A stretch of 64,000 bases of DNA from Heliocidaris tuberculata (Eukaryota > Echinodermata > Echinoidea > Camarodonta > Echinometridae), in NCBI GenBank assembly GCA_025618425.1, contig CM046838.1:16455129-16519128 (forward strand). Reading direction: 5' to 3'. The notes under the pieces are model-generated. The model did no database searches and had not been told where the DNA came from. It saw only the letters and a program-made list of their open reading frames with translations. Within the stretch, counting starts at the first letter, position 1. Every line of letters starts with the position of its first letter. The position numbers and the translations under genes are program-made. Positions 24,201 through 36,200 of the stretch are shown here, piece after piece.

Positions 24201-25082
24201 AAACTTCTCCTGAGCAGATTTTATTTCATATTTGAAGATGCTCCACTGACGTTCAACGTCATCTTCTGCTGGCGCCAACAGACTAGGCCAATCTAACGAA
24301 TACAAGGTTTCTCTCATTTCATTAAAATTAGCTTTATCATATAAATATACTTTTTTCCTGCTATTAGAGGGGTCACAGTAACAGTTCAGATGAAATATCA
24401 AAACAGCATGGTCACTCAGTCCTATTGGGCTACAGTACTGAACATTTGAAATAAGGTCTTTGTTATTCGTACATATTAAATCAAGTATATTAGGTTTACA
24501 ACCAAACCTAAACCTTGTAGGTTTATCGACATGTTGAACTAAAAAAGCATCACGAATACATTCAATAAATTTGAATTCCCCACTATCCTCACTCTTGGGA
24601 GTTGTCCATGAAGTCCAACAAATGTCTGGATAATTAAAGTCACCCATCAACAAGACATGGCTGTGCTTCAACTTTGAGATGTTTGCAATTGATTGTAACA
24701 GATTTTCATTGTTGGCTTTGGTTCCACTTTCACTTCTATAAAAACAACCTATCAAAAGCTTGTCATTTCCTCTCAATTTCATCTCTATCCAAACAACCTC
24801 ATCAAACTGAACAGGGAGCAAGGTTGTACTGACCACATTGGTACTTAGTGACACATGCACAAAAATGATAATCCCTCTGCCAGAGGCATTAGTAGCATTG
24901 GTTGATTGTATGGTATACCCATTCAAAGCAAAATCTTCTAATTGGATTTCTCTAAAATTTTTAGGCTTAACTTCGGTGACAGCAATAATATGGGGTTTCT
25001 CTTGAAAAACCAATGATTTCAATTCTGCCATTTTGTTACGCAAAGAGTCTGCATTTGTGTACATGCACTTCAAAGATTTCAT
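21233..25082 (-). mobile_element. CR1-type LINE, nearly full-length polymerase ORF, split by an insertion
   Basis: The minus-strand polyprotein starts with an apurinic-endonuclease-like domain: MKSLKCMYTNADSLRNK, then TEVKP, LLMGDFNYPD and the terminal SDH (IGLSDHAVL). A reverse transcriptase follows: FLPGRSTMLQL, IYLDFMKAFDKVPH, GIPQGSVLGP and the catalytic FADD. The thumb motif YAHAVWSPHLKKH comes next. The first block is 856 codons long (25082-22565 plus read-through) and free of stops. The C-terminal block continues at 21664-21233 (LVPELKGLPYAQRLRKLN). With the insertion removed, the frame is continuous at ...QRRATR/LVPELKG, so the element was intact when it was hit. I saw no ORF1. CR1/L2-like is my family call from motif order. 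Confidence 0.92.
21670..22559. mobile_element. 890-bp nonautonomous DNA transposon inserted in the LINE
   Basis: Flanked by 5-bp direct repeats tctag (21665-21669 and 22560-22564). Deleting the insert and one repeat restores the LINE frame. The ends are imperfect inverted repeats: agtaaaggctccggtgtgcgg versus, on the other strand, gtatgtgctcctgtgggcgg. GC-rich gcggccgcc / gctgctcac words recur at about 21865-21900, 22118-22175 and 22517-22550. There is no open frame of note inside. Confidence 0.85.
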
Positions 25083-25591
25083 TGCTTCACCTCATTTTGA
25101 GAGAAGATGTCATCAAACTTGTAAGTAAAATGTAAAACCAAATGATTGTATGATATTTTGTCTTGCAAATGACGCAATTATCTTAACGGCTTTGGCTTTG
25201 ATGGATCGCTACAGCATTGGATAACTTGGATGTAAACTCATGTGTGCGAACTTTGTTTAGGTCTTGTGGTTTTTATGCCCGTTTTTTTTCAGTTCCAGCA
25301 CATTGCGATCCGACACCGGATTTCGAGATTGCGATATCTCCAAAATTCTTTATAGATTAATTTTCTTGTTGGAACCACTGAAAAATCATGACATGAATTG
25401 AATATCACATTCCTAAAAAAAGTTTTTAAATGTGCACAAAATATGGTCACCCCATCATACTATAGCTCTTGCACAACAACTGACTGAGGTGCAGAGGGTG
25501 CTGTACTGGCTGCATCTGATGCTTGATAGGAATTGTAGATTTAAGTGTTCATTTGTAAAATCTTTTGCGGTATAGTGCTTAATTTTATTGA

Positions 25592-26076
25592 CTTAAAGGT
25601 ATTGAACAGTAGTGGTAGCAAAATGAAAGTTGGCATGAAACTGCTCAAAAACAGTCTCATATTGTTTGGCTTGCATAAAAAGATACATGAGTGAGATACA
25701 TGTAATCCGGTATTCTATTCATGATTTCAGGTGATTTTCAGTAAAATAATTCAAATGATCGAATATCAACGGTTACCTTATACCCTTGCTAAGGACCACC
25801 TACCCCGACGCTCCCGGCTCAACGGCTCACAGCGGTTCGCACACATTGTTTACACGTGTATGAACTGTCAATGCGGTACCGCGCTTGTAATTCAATGTTT
25901 ATTTTGGGGGATATTTTAGCCATTTCTAAACCATTTTTCTTCAAACAAACGTCACCTACGTTCGAAATTAATCATTTCACAACAGTATACATGTATGTAA
26001 TAATTTCCATTCCAGCTGACAAAGTAGTTAAATATCCAAAGCGCCACCTTTCCCACTACTGTACAATACCTTTAAG
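25592..26076. mobile_element. TTAA-type MITE (TTAAAGGTATTG family)
   Basis: Ends are CTTAAAGGTATTGAACAGTA and its inverted partner TACTGTACAATACCTTTAAG, a terminal repeat of about 24 bp with one mismatch, continuing through GTGG. The roughly 485-bp interior is noncoding; the two short frames crossing it are not genes. Confidence 0.82.
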
Positions 26077-27059
26077 AACTACTTGTTACCAGTATTCTTC
26101 AAGATAATTCTAATAATGTTATCATCACCTGATCATGATTGATGATTATCCCGTTGACATGGCTAAAGCTGATGATATGAATAAAAACTTACAAATAGAT
26201 GTCTAACTTCAGAATAGATTTTTCAGATGATCATGACAATACCAATGGCAATGTCAAGGTCAAAGCATGACCTTGTTAATTAGGTTTGAATGTTGCATGT
26301 GTTGGTTTGAGTTTTTAAAGAGGGGCATACGCCTACCCACTAAAGTCATTGTGAGTCTGGACAGATCATTTTCAAACACTAAATAGATCTATATAAAGAT
26401 TGTGCTTAAATCCTCTTGAATAAAAAAGTATGTTTTTAAAGTTCTAGCATAAATGGCAATTATTTTGGGAATATGTTGTTACTTCATGCACATTTTTCGT
26501 AAAATCCAACAGTAGACATGACTTCTTGATATTTGTGATGTGTCCGGAGGACTTCCAGACTCCAGACACTTAACCCCCCGCCAATCATATCAATCCGATC
26601 TGAAAATCGTTTGATGATCTGTTTCCAAGATTAAGACTGACCAGAAGTTCAAATCACCACCAGAAAAATGTGTCACAGCCAGGTTCAAATCCAAATTTTT
26701 GTTATCTGGCAAATAAATCTGGGCAAACCTGACCAGACAACAACTGTTACTACTGTTGAGTAGGTCTACTTCTGCTGCAAGTTATACTTTGATTATTGGC
26801 TTTCCGTAAAATTTATGCAGGTAGCAAAATAGCACAGTAAGGCTGCAAAAAGAATCAGAAAAAAAAAACTTTCTTGTAATGTAACTTAAGATAAAAAAAT
26901 GTTATGGAAATATGCTGCATAAAAATTACAAACATCTATATGATGTATTGAAGAAACTACATTGTAAGTCCAATTTTTTTTTTACGAAAAAAAAATTCAG
27001 AGACAGAAAAGACAAAGTTACAAAATGTCAGAGTGAATAGATTCAAACTACATTGTAGG
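26077..27059. other. AT-rich intergenic stretch
   Basis: I see no exon or repeat that can be supported here; A- and T-runs are scattered through it. Confidence 0.4.
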
Positions 27060-29767
27060 TGAGCCTGATCAGTTAAGAGTGAGCATTGGGGTGAAAATTT
27101 AATTTTCAGATTTTTATGATGAAATCACTTCCAGGTTTTTCATTAATATCTAAAGTTACTAAAATTCACGTTTGTTTAATTGACAAGGTCGGGAAAGTCA
27201 TTGGATTGGCCCATTTTGCAACAGGGGTGATGAACACTAATGTCACGGACGGACATTTTCTAGAAAGATTGATTTGGTCCTAGTTTAACACTCTCTAAAC
27301 TTTCTTAAGTTTTGTTAGAAAATAATTAAAGATCAAACACCATTCCATTGAAAACCAAAAAATATTTGAAAATATTTGTACAGAAATGGTTGTGCCGCAC
27401 GGCCATCCACATCTTGATGCAAATTTGTCCGTCCGTGACAGAAAAAATTTGTAAAAGTTTTTTTTTCCATCGGTGGGGCAAAAGTGAAAACAAAAACTAT
27501 GCTGAGCTATCTCACTAGCTAGAGACCTATACCATGTATGAATAAAACTTTGATCAATTAAATAAACATATACTAAAAACAAATTTGAAAAGTGTCACGG
27601 ACGGACACTAATTTTGTCACGGACGGACAATGCAATATACTGATATGGTAAATGCTGTGAGATTTCAAATTCAATGAATTGTTTTATTGTTTATTGGTTC
27701 ATGGAACATATTTCATCCAAAATATCATGTACAGTGAAACCTGTCTATAAAGACCGCTCTAGACAGACAAGAAAAGCTGTCTTTACGTACAAGTGCATGT
27801 ACATGTATTCATGTAGTGTACAACTGTACATGTATAATATATGCTACAGACCAAAATGAACATGTCGAGAAGAATGTGATGTAAGCTTTCAAAATATAAC
27901 CCTATACATTACAGTCATGTAGGTGGACCGAAAACAAACATCAGTATTTAGTATTTTAATTTACTTTACAGCTCAAAGTCATATATTTTGTTTCAAACAT
28001 AGAGGTAATATAGAAATAGGATTATGTGTGATTGATCATTATCATATATAGGAAGTAAAATTTCTCATTTGGTTTACAACATCACCGTACCAGTACTCTT
28101 TATAACATCTCATATTTTTCAGTAGTTCTGTTTAAGAGGGTGAAAACCAAATCATGAAATGCAGATCATTGTCTCTATCACTTTAAGAACAATGTTGGCT
28201 TTCTTGACAAAGGCCCTAATGGCAACAGTCGAGTGTATAAATCCCACAGAGCCTAATTATGTCCTGTTAGTTGAGGGATTGCCTAAAACGACTAGTGTAA
28301 GTCATATATTATAACTTTCTGACCCCCTTCCCCATAAAAAACTGTTTCAGGGTTGATGCAACCAATTCAATTATGAGCATTTAAAATTATATAGTTTCTA
28401 AAAAGGTTTCTTCTTATGTTATGTGATTACATAATTCTTTTTAAATTGTTGGCTATGTATGATCCTGAACTACAAAGAATCTCTATCTGTCTCAAACGTT
28501 AAACTAATTCAAAGCATTCTTACCAAATAGAGTCCAAACATGGTTCTTGCAATCTGATACCACATCTGACCTCCAATGTTTATAATTTTCAAGCACAAAT
28601 TTGTAATTTAATTTGAATATGATCAAGCTTCGGTATTAATGTTGAATCTAAAACTTTTACACATTGCTGATGACCAAAGATATCAGCTACAATATTAGCA
28701 ATAATAATATTAATAAATAAATAAGTAAGAAAATAAGTATTCATCTTCTGTAAACACCTGTACTTGTACATTGTGTATACACTACAATACAGGCATCCAC
28801 TTTTGACATAGATTCCACTTAAAAACTAAGTTTTTCAAGCTAAGTTTTGCTTAATTGTGGAATAAAATCAATTTCAAAAATAAGTAGAAAGCAAGAAGTA
28901 CGTATGCGCAATTTTAGATAGGAACACATGCAGTTTTTAAGTTAATGTCCGTCCGTGACGCTCAAAATGTCCGTCCGTGACACCCAAATGTCCGTCCGTG
29001 ACAAAAAGTTTTCGGACCTCTAGCAAAAGTTACAGCTTGCTTTCAAATTCTACGTATGTGACAGGGAAGTCAATTTACTTGATTAACATTTGCAGTCAAA
29101 AAAATTTGTCAGTGACAGTTTGTTTAGATAGAAAAGACAAAAGATTACCGATAAGTCAAGAAACCCATTTCTATCTTGTCCGTCCGTGACATTGAATATT
29201 TAATGGATTCTACTTTTAGTAGGTAACCATGGAAACCAAATTTTATCATCATTTAGCACCTTCAGTGATACCCTTCACAATGAAACATAAAACAGCTCAA
29301 CACATCTCATAACTTATTTTTTACAGGCCTTCAAACTTTCAAAATTTGTCAAATGTCCGTCCGTGACTAACCGATCAGGCTCAGGTGTAAAATGGGTGTA
29401 CTGCCATTAAGCTATAGACTCTGAAATAATAAGTTTAATCCTTGGGTAATTGATGCTGAAAAAACAATTGGTGTACTTTTGTCAACAAATTACATGTTTA
29501 GCTTACAGTAGTTGAGATCCAATCAGAGCCAGATCGGTTAGTCACGGACGGACATATGACAAATTTGAAAGTTTGAAGGCCTGTAGAAAATAAATATTTA
29601 ATTGAAGCAAGCTATTTTATGTTTCATACTTTCATTGTGAAGGGCATAACTGAAAAAGTTGAAATTTGATCAAATTTGGTTGCAATGGTCGCTTACTAAA
29701 ATTATAATCCATAAAATATTCAATGTCACCGACGGACAAAATGCCTACTCTTAACTGATCAGGCTCA
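27060..29767. mobile_element. 2.7-kb element with perfect TIRs and an internal 14-bp motif array
   Basis: Perfect 21-bp inverted termini: TGAGCCTGATCAGTTAAGAG(T) at 27060-27080 and its complement at 29747-29767. Inside lie eleven copies of GTCACGGACGGACA (ten exact, one with a single mismatch). Forward copies are at 27242, 27594, 27616, 29541 and 29725 (variant); reverse copies are at 27426, 28946, 28968, 28989, 29177 and 29354. The 3' part is a foldback with arms 29174-29385 and 29524-29740, and its inner ends repeat a diverged terminal sequence (GAGCC(T/A)GATCGGTTAG). No transposase frame is present and I see no clear target duplication. It lies upstream of FBXW9. Confidence 0.8.
29174..29740. 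repeat. Foldback (inverted repeat) within the 14-bp-motif element
   Basis: The left arm (29174-29385) and right arm (29524-29740) are inverted copies. They share acaggccttcaaactttcaaa, ccttcacaatgaaa and the 14-mer at both edges. The loop is about 140 bp. Confidence 0.8.
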
Positions 29768-30510
29768 GCATAGTAAATTTGACGAAATGGAGGGAAAATG
29801 TTACTTTTAGTTTTATTTAGTAGATATCGGCACCCTGAACTGTTACTTAGATTATCTATGTTAAAGAATAAAATTGTTGTGTTTTACAGGTTCTGAGTAA
29901 CAAGTAAAGTCGTAGCTGAGGAGACTGGGCATGACTGAAGGGTAACAAGACTGTCACAGCAAGCTACAATCATGGTGATTACACCTCTGCTCTGCTATAA
30001 GTTTTGGTATTCTTAATGGATGTTGTGCATTGGGGTTGATCAAGCAATGGGAAAATGCAGCAGAAAAAGGAAATACAGGAGGGAAGGCTTACCCTTCATT
30101 TCAAAACTATTTGAGTATTTCCATCATCACTTGTTTTATTCAGATTTGTAGATCCATCGTGTAGATTATCAATGCTTAACATGTTTCTTTGGGAAGCATT
30201 CATTGGGTGTGTTTTTTGTTTGTTTGTTTAGTTAGTTTGTTTGTTATTGAAGATCTGATATGGAATATTCAGTACATTTCAACTTCTAAATTTGAATTCA
30301 GAGAGTAGCTTCTAGTAAGAGCACTTTCCAAACTTAAAGTTTATACACATGTTTTTCTTTGATGGGTTATCAACAATAGTGTTTGTGCAAATAAGCTCGG
30401 TGTTAGCTTGCATTGTTGTTTCGGTTTGTGTTGAAGTTTGTATATTATCAGGCATGATACTAAAAGTAGACCTGAAGCTGGGACACACTACATGTTTCTT
30501 TTTATCACAG

Positions 30511-31141
30511 GCTGAGGAAGATCGCCAAGAAGCTTTGAGAGATAACGTGGAGGATCTTCAATTAGAAGACTCAGCTGTATCTGAACAACCACAAGAGGCT
30601 GTGAGGTCCTTACTTGAAGACTCTGCTAAACCAGACCTGGGTTCAGATGTTATAATTACAGAAGAGCCAAGCACCTACCAAACAAATGATGATGAAAACA
30701 ACACCCCTATAGAATCTGATCAAGGGGAAATTGAGGAGAACTTTCCAAAAGATCATGAGAGGGATATTCCAGAACATCTGACAGAGGAGATTCCAGAAGA
30801 TCCAAGCACTTCCCAAACAAGATACAATGAAGATAGCTTACCTGTATCTCTAGAACCTGATCACAGGAACAGTGAGGGTGATACAAGTGTTCTGGAAGAA
30901 ACTGTACAAGACACTAGCACAGATGGTAGGACGTCTGTTGATAGTGGTCAGAAAGACAGTTGGATTCTACTGTCCCTCCCCAAAGAGCTTCTCCTAAAGG
31001 TCTTTGACTTCCTTGATGCAAAGTTTGTGATTAGAGAGGTAGGCCTAGTCTGCAAGATGCTTCATGACATCGTCTCTGATAATCTAGAATGGAAGGTGCG
31101 ATTCAAGAAGCGATGGAGGGGTACTTATCCTATTGTTCCTG
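30511..31141 (+). CDS. FBXW9: FBXW9 exon with acidic region and F-box
   Basis: The acceptor tttatcacag|GCTGAG opens the exon in phase 0. It ends CCTG|gtatgt in phase 1 and joins CTGAAGATG at 31721 to give YPIVPAEDDEFNW. The N-terminal acidic part holds an imperfect internal repeat: EEPSTYQTNDDENNTP and EDPSTSQTRYNEDSLP about 50 residues apart. It probably acts as a disordered linker. The F-box occupies about 30960-31110. Confidence 0.93.
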
Positions 31142-33230
31142 GTATGTACTCTTTGATTTGTCATTAGCACGACTGTTCAGGCTACCATCGGTAGAAGTTA
31201 TTTCACTGCTTTTCCAGTTTGGAAAAGAATACACAAAGTTTTTACAAACTGACATTGAAATGTTCATTATGATGAACAATGACTGTAAGTTTGAATAACT
31301 TAGTATAAACTATTCTATATGGATTTGGTAGTGTTATGAATTGATGCAGATAAAATATTAGCCAATCATACAAGTTGTTTTTTCCTACATGTAAGTCATG
31401 GTTTCAAATGCTAATATCTACCTGTTAAATTCATATGAAACCATTTGAAATTTGTCTCCTATAAGCTCATTAAAATGTAAGAAGAGAGACATCTGTATTC
31501 TCAAAGAGCAGTGATAATGTCTCTACCCACAGGTATATGTCTACAATTAGCAATTATTATTACTCCGTTTTATGTAAGATAGTAATTGATCATACATTGC
31601 TAGACTAATTAATGATAATTTTATCCAAGCTCTTCAGAAAAGATTCAAGGTATAACTGGATAAAGCTTTGTCTATCTGTAATGATACCAGTATCTCTTGA
31701 ATACCTTTTAACTCTATCAGCTGAAGATGATGAGTTCAACTGGAAGCAGGCATGCATTGAGAGAGAAGAGACACATCAGAGATGGGCCAGACAAGAGTCT
31801 AACATGGATCACTTCTCCCTCACCATGGCTCATATAGCAGCCATCGACTGCGTGCATCTCATGAACGTAAGTGATTGTACGACAAATACTCTGGCGACAT
31901 TTCATCCGCGGTCAAATTGTAACACAAATCAAATTCCTACATGTAATTTCAATGCTGGACCAAAAACTATAACCCTGACCCTAAACTAAAACTACATGTA
32001 ACCAAAACCCAGTCGCAAACAAAGCCCTAACCCTGCATATCTTTGACAAAATACCGCTCAGACTAGGCCTGAGTCATAACGGTTTTTTTTTGGACCGGTG
32101 CCCGCCGGTGATTTTTCGGCGGAGACCGGCGTACCGATGAAATTTCATGAAAAAATATGCGGTGCAAAAAAGCTGCATATAACGCGCCGCCCGCATCGGG
32201 AAAGTAGCATGTTTTTGATTGTTGAAAACATGAGAGATCTTAAAAGAACATAATATTTATATTACAAGTAGGCTTGAGTCATATTAAACGGTTTTCTTTT
32301 TTTGACCGGCGTCCGCCGGTGATTCGGCGAGACCGGCAGACCGTTGAAATAAAGAAATATCGGTACATAAAGAAATTCAGTGTTGATGAAAGACTTTGAA
32401 AATCAACCAGTTCAAGAACTAAATTCTCTTATCTATATTAGAACTTTCTCATGATATTAAATTTCAAACCATTGATCAACCAAGTGGGACTATGGAAATA
32501 AGATTACCGAGCAGGATTTCTCAATTTTCTTGCTTGAATTTATCGGCCCGTAACATGATGATATTGTTGCATTCTGTATACGTGTATGGGCGCTGCAATC
32601 TTTTATCTGTTTGTTTGCAAACGCGTAATTACTCCACTAGAGTTAGCCTGGAGTTACCGCCATCTCGGGGCAAGGTGCGCAGAATCGTACCAGCAGCGCT
32701 CGCACAGAATTCAACAATAATATACGGGCCGATAAATTCAAGCAAGAAAATCGAGAAATCTTGCTCGGTGATCTTATTTCCATAGTCCCACTTGGTTGAT
32801 TAAAGGATTGAAATTTAATATCATGTGAAAGTTTTAATATAAATAAGGAAATTTAGTTCTTAAAACTGGTTAATTTTCAAAGTCTTTGACACTGTGAATT
32901 TCTTATGTATTTCTTTATTTCATCGGTCCGCCGGTGTGCATGAAATTGCACCAGTGACCGGCTGCATCGGTCGGGCGCCGGTGGACCGACCGACTCGACT
33001 CAGGCCTAGCTCAGACCAATTGTTGCCAGAGCAAATGTCGAATCACCATGGAAGTACATGTACATGGTGTATACATGTATGAGAAGGAGGTATCAATTTC
33101 TTTCCTCATCATCGAGACCCATGTACATGTAGAAAACCTCCCTACAGAAAAGAGAAGAGTCATTGTAAACATACAATATCTACATTGTATCTAAACAAAG
33201 TTGTTGTGTGTGTGTTTTTTTTTTGTTTTT

Positions 33231-33263
<33 letters not shown>

Positions 33264-36200
33264 TCCTCTCCTGAGACTGAAACGGGGGTTTTCCTTCTCA
33301 GGATTTTAGGATGTCAGTCTGGGCAGCATCCTCTTAGAGAGCCTGGTAATGGCAGGTATGACTGTCTAGGAAAGAGCAGTGTAAACAGTGAAAGAAATTG
33401 TTTATGTGTAAGTCATTGCCAGTGGTAAAAGTATTTGGTGGCTGAGGGCATTTACCTCCTGAACTCTTAAGAGAGCCATTAGAGTTTTTAGAAAGAAAAA
33501 AATATTGCACTGTTATTAAAAAAAAATTATAATAATAATCTGTCCATGGGTTATTGAAGAGCACTGTCATTTCACTACAAAACAGCTTTCTCAATTAAGA
33601 GCACATTTTTTACCCCATTTCTTGTTATGCTATGCATCTAATATTCAAAAATGGTTCAGTAAAGGTAGCAGAACTTATAGAATATATAGGAATTCTACAT
33701 TCATCTAGAAAATTTGCAAGATAATGAGATTGTTCATTCTGAGGTCAATTTCAGATGAAAACAGTATTATTTGCATATTTTTGCTTGTAGTTGTAGATTT
33801 AGTGATATTTTTATATGAAAGTAAACATGACAACACAGTGTTAAATGACCATAAAGAAGTAAAATACTTTGCTGTATAGAATGGAGAGCTGTGTGCTACT
33901 GGATCCAGAGACCGAACCTTTCAGATGTGGGACCTGAGAAAACTAGATGCTAACAATCCTGAGAAGTCTGTCAAAGACGCTAGGACTAAAGATGTCAAAG
34001 CTCATAAGGTATTACATCATTTTAGACTAGTCCGCTTTTGTGTGTATAATACTGTATTAACTAAGGACAGGTCTTTTTCATACCAGAGTATTTTTCTAAT
34101 TACTTGTAATACCAATCAAAAGAGGTATCATGTACATAGAATGTCGTCCTGAAGTGTATATGTGACAGGGCTAGAATGCATGACCTTCCTACACTGTTTA
34201 AACCATTTGGCTCGAACACGCTAGTTGTTTTTTTATGTCTCCATTTATCCAGCTGCATCTTTATTTTAAAGTGATTGATTGACTTTGTGAAAAATTGTAA
34301 AATCAGCTCAAATGCCAGTGAATTGTGTGCAGTCCTCTAACTACATATATAATTAAGGATATGTGAAAGTATGAGAGAAAATGAAACCCGTTTACTATCC
34401 TAAAAAAAAGAAAATCGTGATCAATCGCTAGCGCAAGTCGCTCGGCTTCTTCGCTGCTCTGCAGTCACAAAAACCAAGCACCAGCGCTTGGCGATTTCAG
34501 AGCGGGTTTCCAGCCCGTACGGTATTCTGTGATAGAGCGAGGTATGCCAACCGTAAGAGTTCTTTAGGGTTCGGTGGTACTCTATCCCGACATCAATGTT
34601 CAATCGTAAATATCTTGATCAGCTTATAAAACTCAGGCGATTCCTGTCTGAGCTAAAGGTTTGCAATTATGATTACAGCATTAGCTGGAACAGTGATTTT
34701 TTTTTTCAATCCTGGGCAAAGTTAATCAATGCCTTTATTTTAAATCAATGATTACTGAATGTAAATGATCATTGTGAGAAACACCATGAGAAAAGTCTGT
34801 TGAATGACACTTTGATGCATGTCTGTATTTTTTTTTTCTTTGATCAGGGATGGGTTTGGGACATTACATCATTAGATCATCTCATGTGCACTGCATCCTG
34901 GGATTGCTGGCTGAAGCTATGGGATATCAATGAGGATGTCAAGTGTGTTCATAAGTTGAAGTAAGTTTTCCTTCTGACACAACATTACATATTTGATATA
35001 CAATTGCTCTATAAAATGTATGTAATAGCTCCTGACAAGTTTTGCGTGAGTTTATTATGATGATTAGCTTGTTTGCTAAGAAATAATGACAGTGCTTGTA
35101 CCAATGTGCCCTCATGGGGTAGTGGTAAAAACCACTGCTGCAAAAACAGTCATGTGTAGTGTGCATCGCTTACAACAAACAGACTAGTGAGTTATTATCT
35201 CTCTCTTTTTTTTTTTTCTTTTTTTTTTTCTTTTTTTTTTTTTTTCTCTACAATATTGCCACTTGCCTTTTAGTACTCGTTTTGTGAGCTCTGTTTTTTT
35301 CTCCTTCAGTTTACCCCCCCCCCCCCCCTCAGTCGGGATAAGACTTTTAGAGTTGATGGGTATCACTGAAATGGTAAATGGATTTTTCATCACATGCTTG
35401 TTAATCACATCTAATAGCTTTTCTGTTTAATTCTGGATTTCTGTTCTTTTCATTTTAAAGGGGTAAATCAGCATTCCTGAGTGTGGTGTACCAGCATGAT
35501 ATGATCATAGCAGGAGCATATGACAAGAGCATATATCTCTTTGATCCAAGAGGTTAGTGTACTTCTCTACCCTTGTGACCCTTTTGTTTTGAAGTAAATT
35601 CATAAATTGTCAGGGGTGGTATTCTGAGATTTATTTTATCTTCATTTTTAATAGTGAAATGATTTTAATTGTGATAACGAAATGTACACTTATAGGGCAT
35701 CATTGGTTAATGACTTCGCAAAAGTGGCTACATATGTGAAAGTCCTCTACGCAAACACCAGTGAAATGTTGCAATTTACAATTTGTAATGACAAATAAAA
35801 TATTTTCACTAAAATCAAGGTGAAATAATTTTCAGAATACCACCCCAGAATATCAAGCTCTTGCTATGATTGATTACTACTGATGTTTGGGGGTGCAGGA
35901 AATTGCTTCTTTTTTTTTTTAGTATCACTCAATCTAAGTTTGGGTTTTGAGCAAGTCATGTTTTTTTCCAGTTAATCTCCCTTTCAACTAGGGCTGGGAC
36001 TAAAAACCGGGTACCCGAGTCCCGCCCGAGAGCCTCGGGACCCGGGTCAAAATATTAGATAACCGATACCCGAAAATGAGTATTTAATTATCACCTATGT
36101 ATGTACACGACAAGGCGGTAGATGAACGTCGAACAGCCATTCACTATTTACATGTAAAAAAAATCCATGTAGCGCTCTAGCACACCATTGCAGTGATGCG

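Noticed and set aside
29890..30010. Acceptor-like site followed by ATGACTGAAGGGTAA and ATGGTGATTACACC as FBXW9 start
   Set aside because: The frames stop or exit in phase 2, so neither can join 30511 in phase.
35100..35165. tRNA-like A-box word (catggggtagtggtaaaa)
   Set aside because: No B box or cloverleaf follows; probably chance or a decayed SINE.
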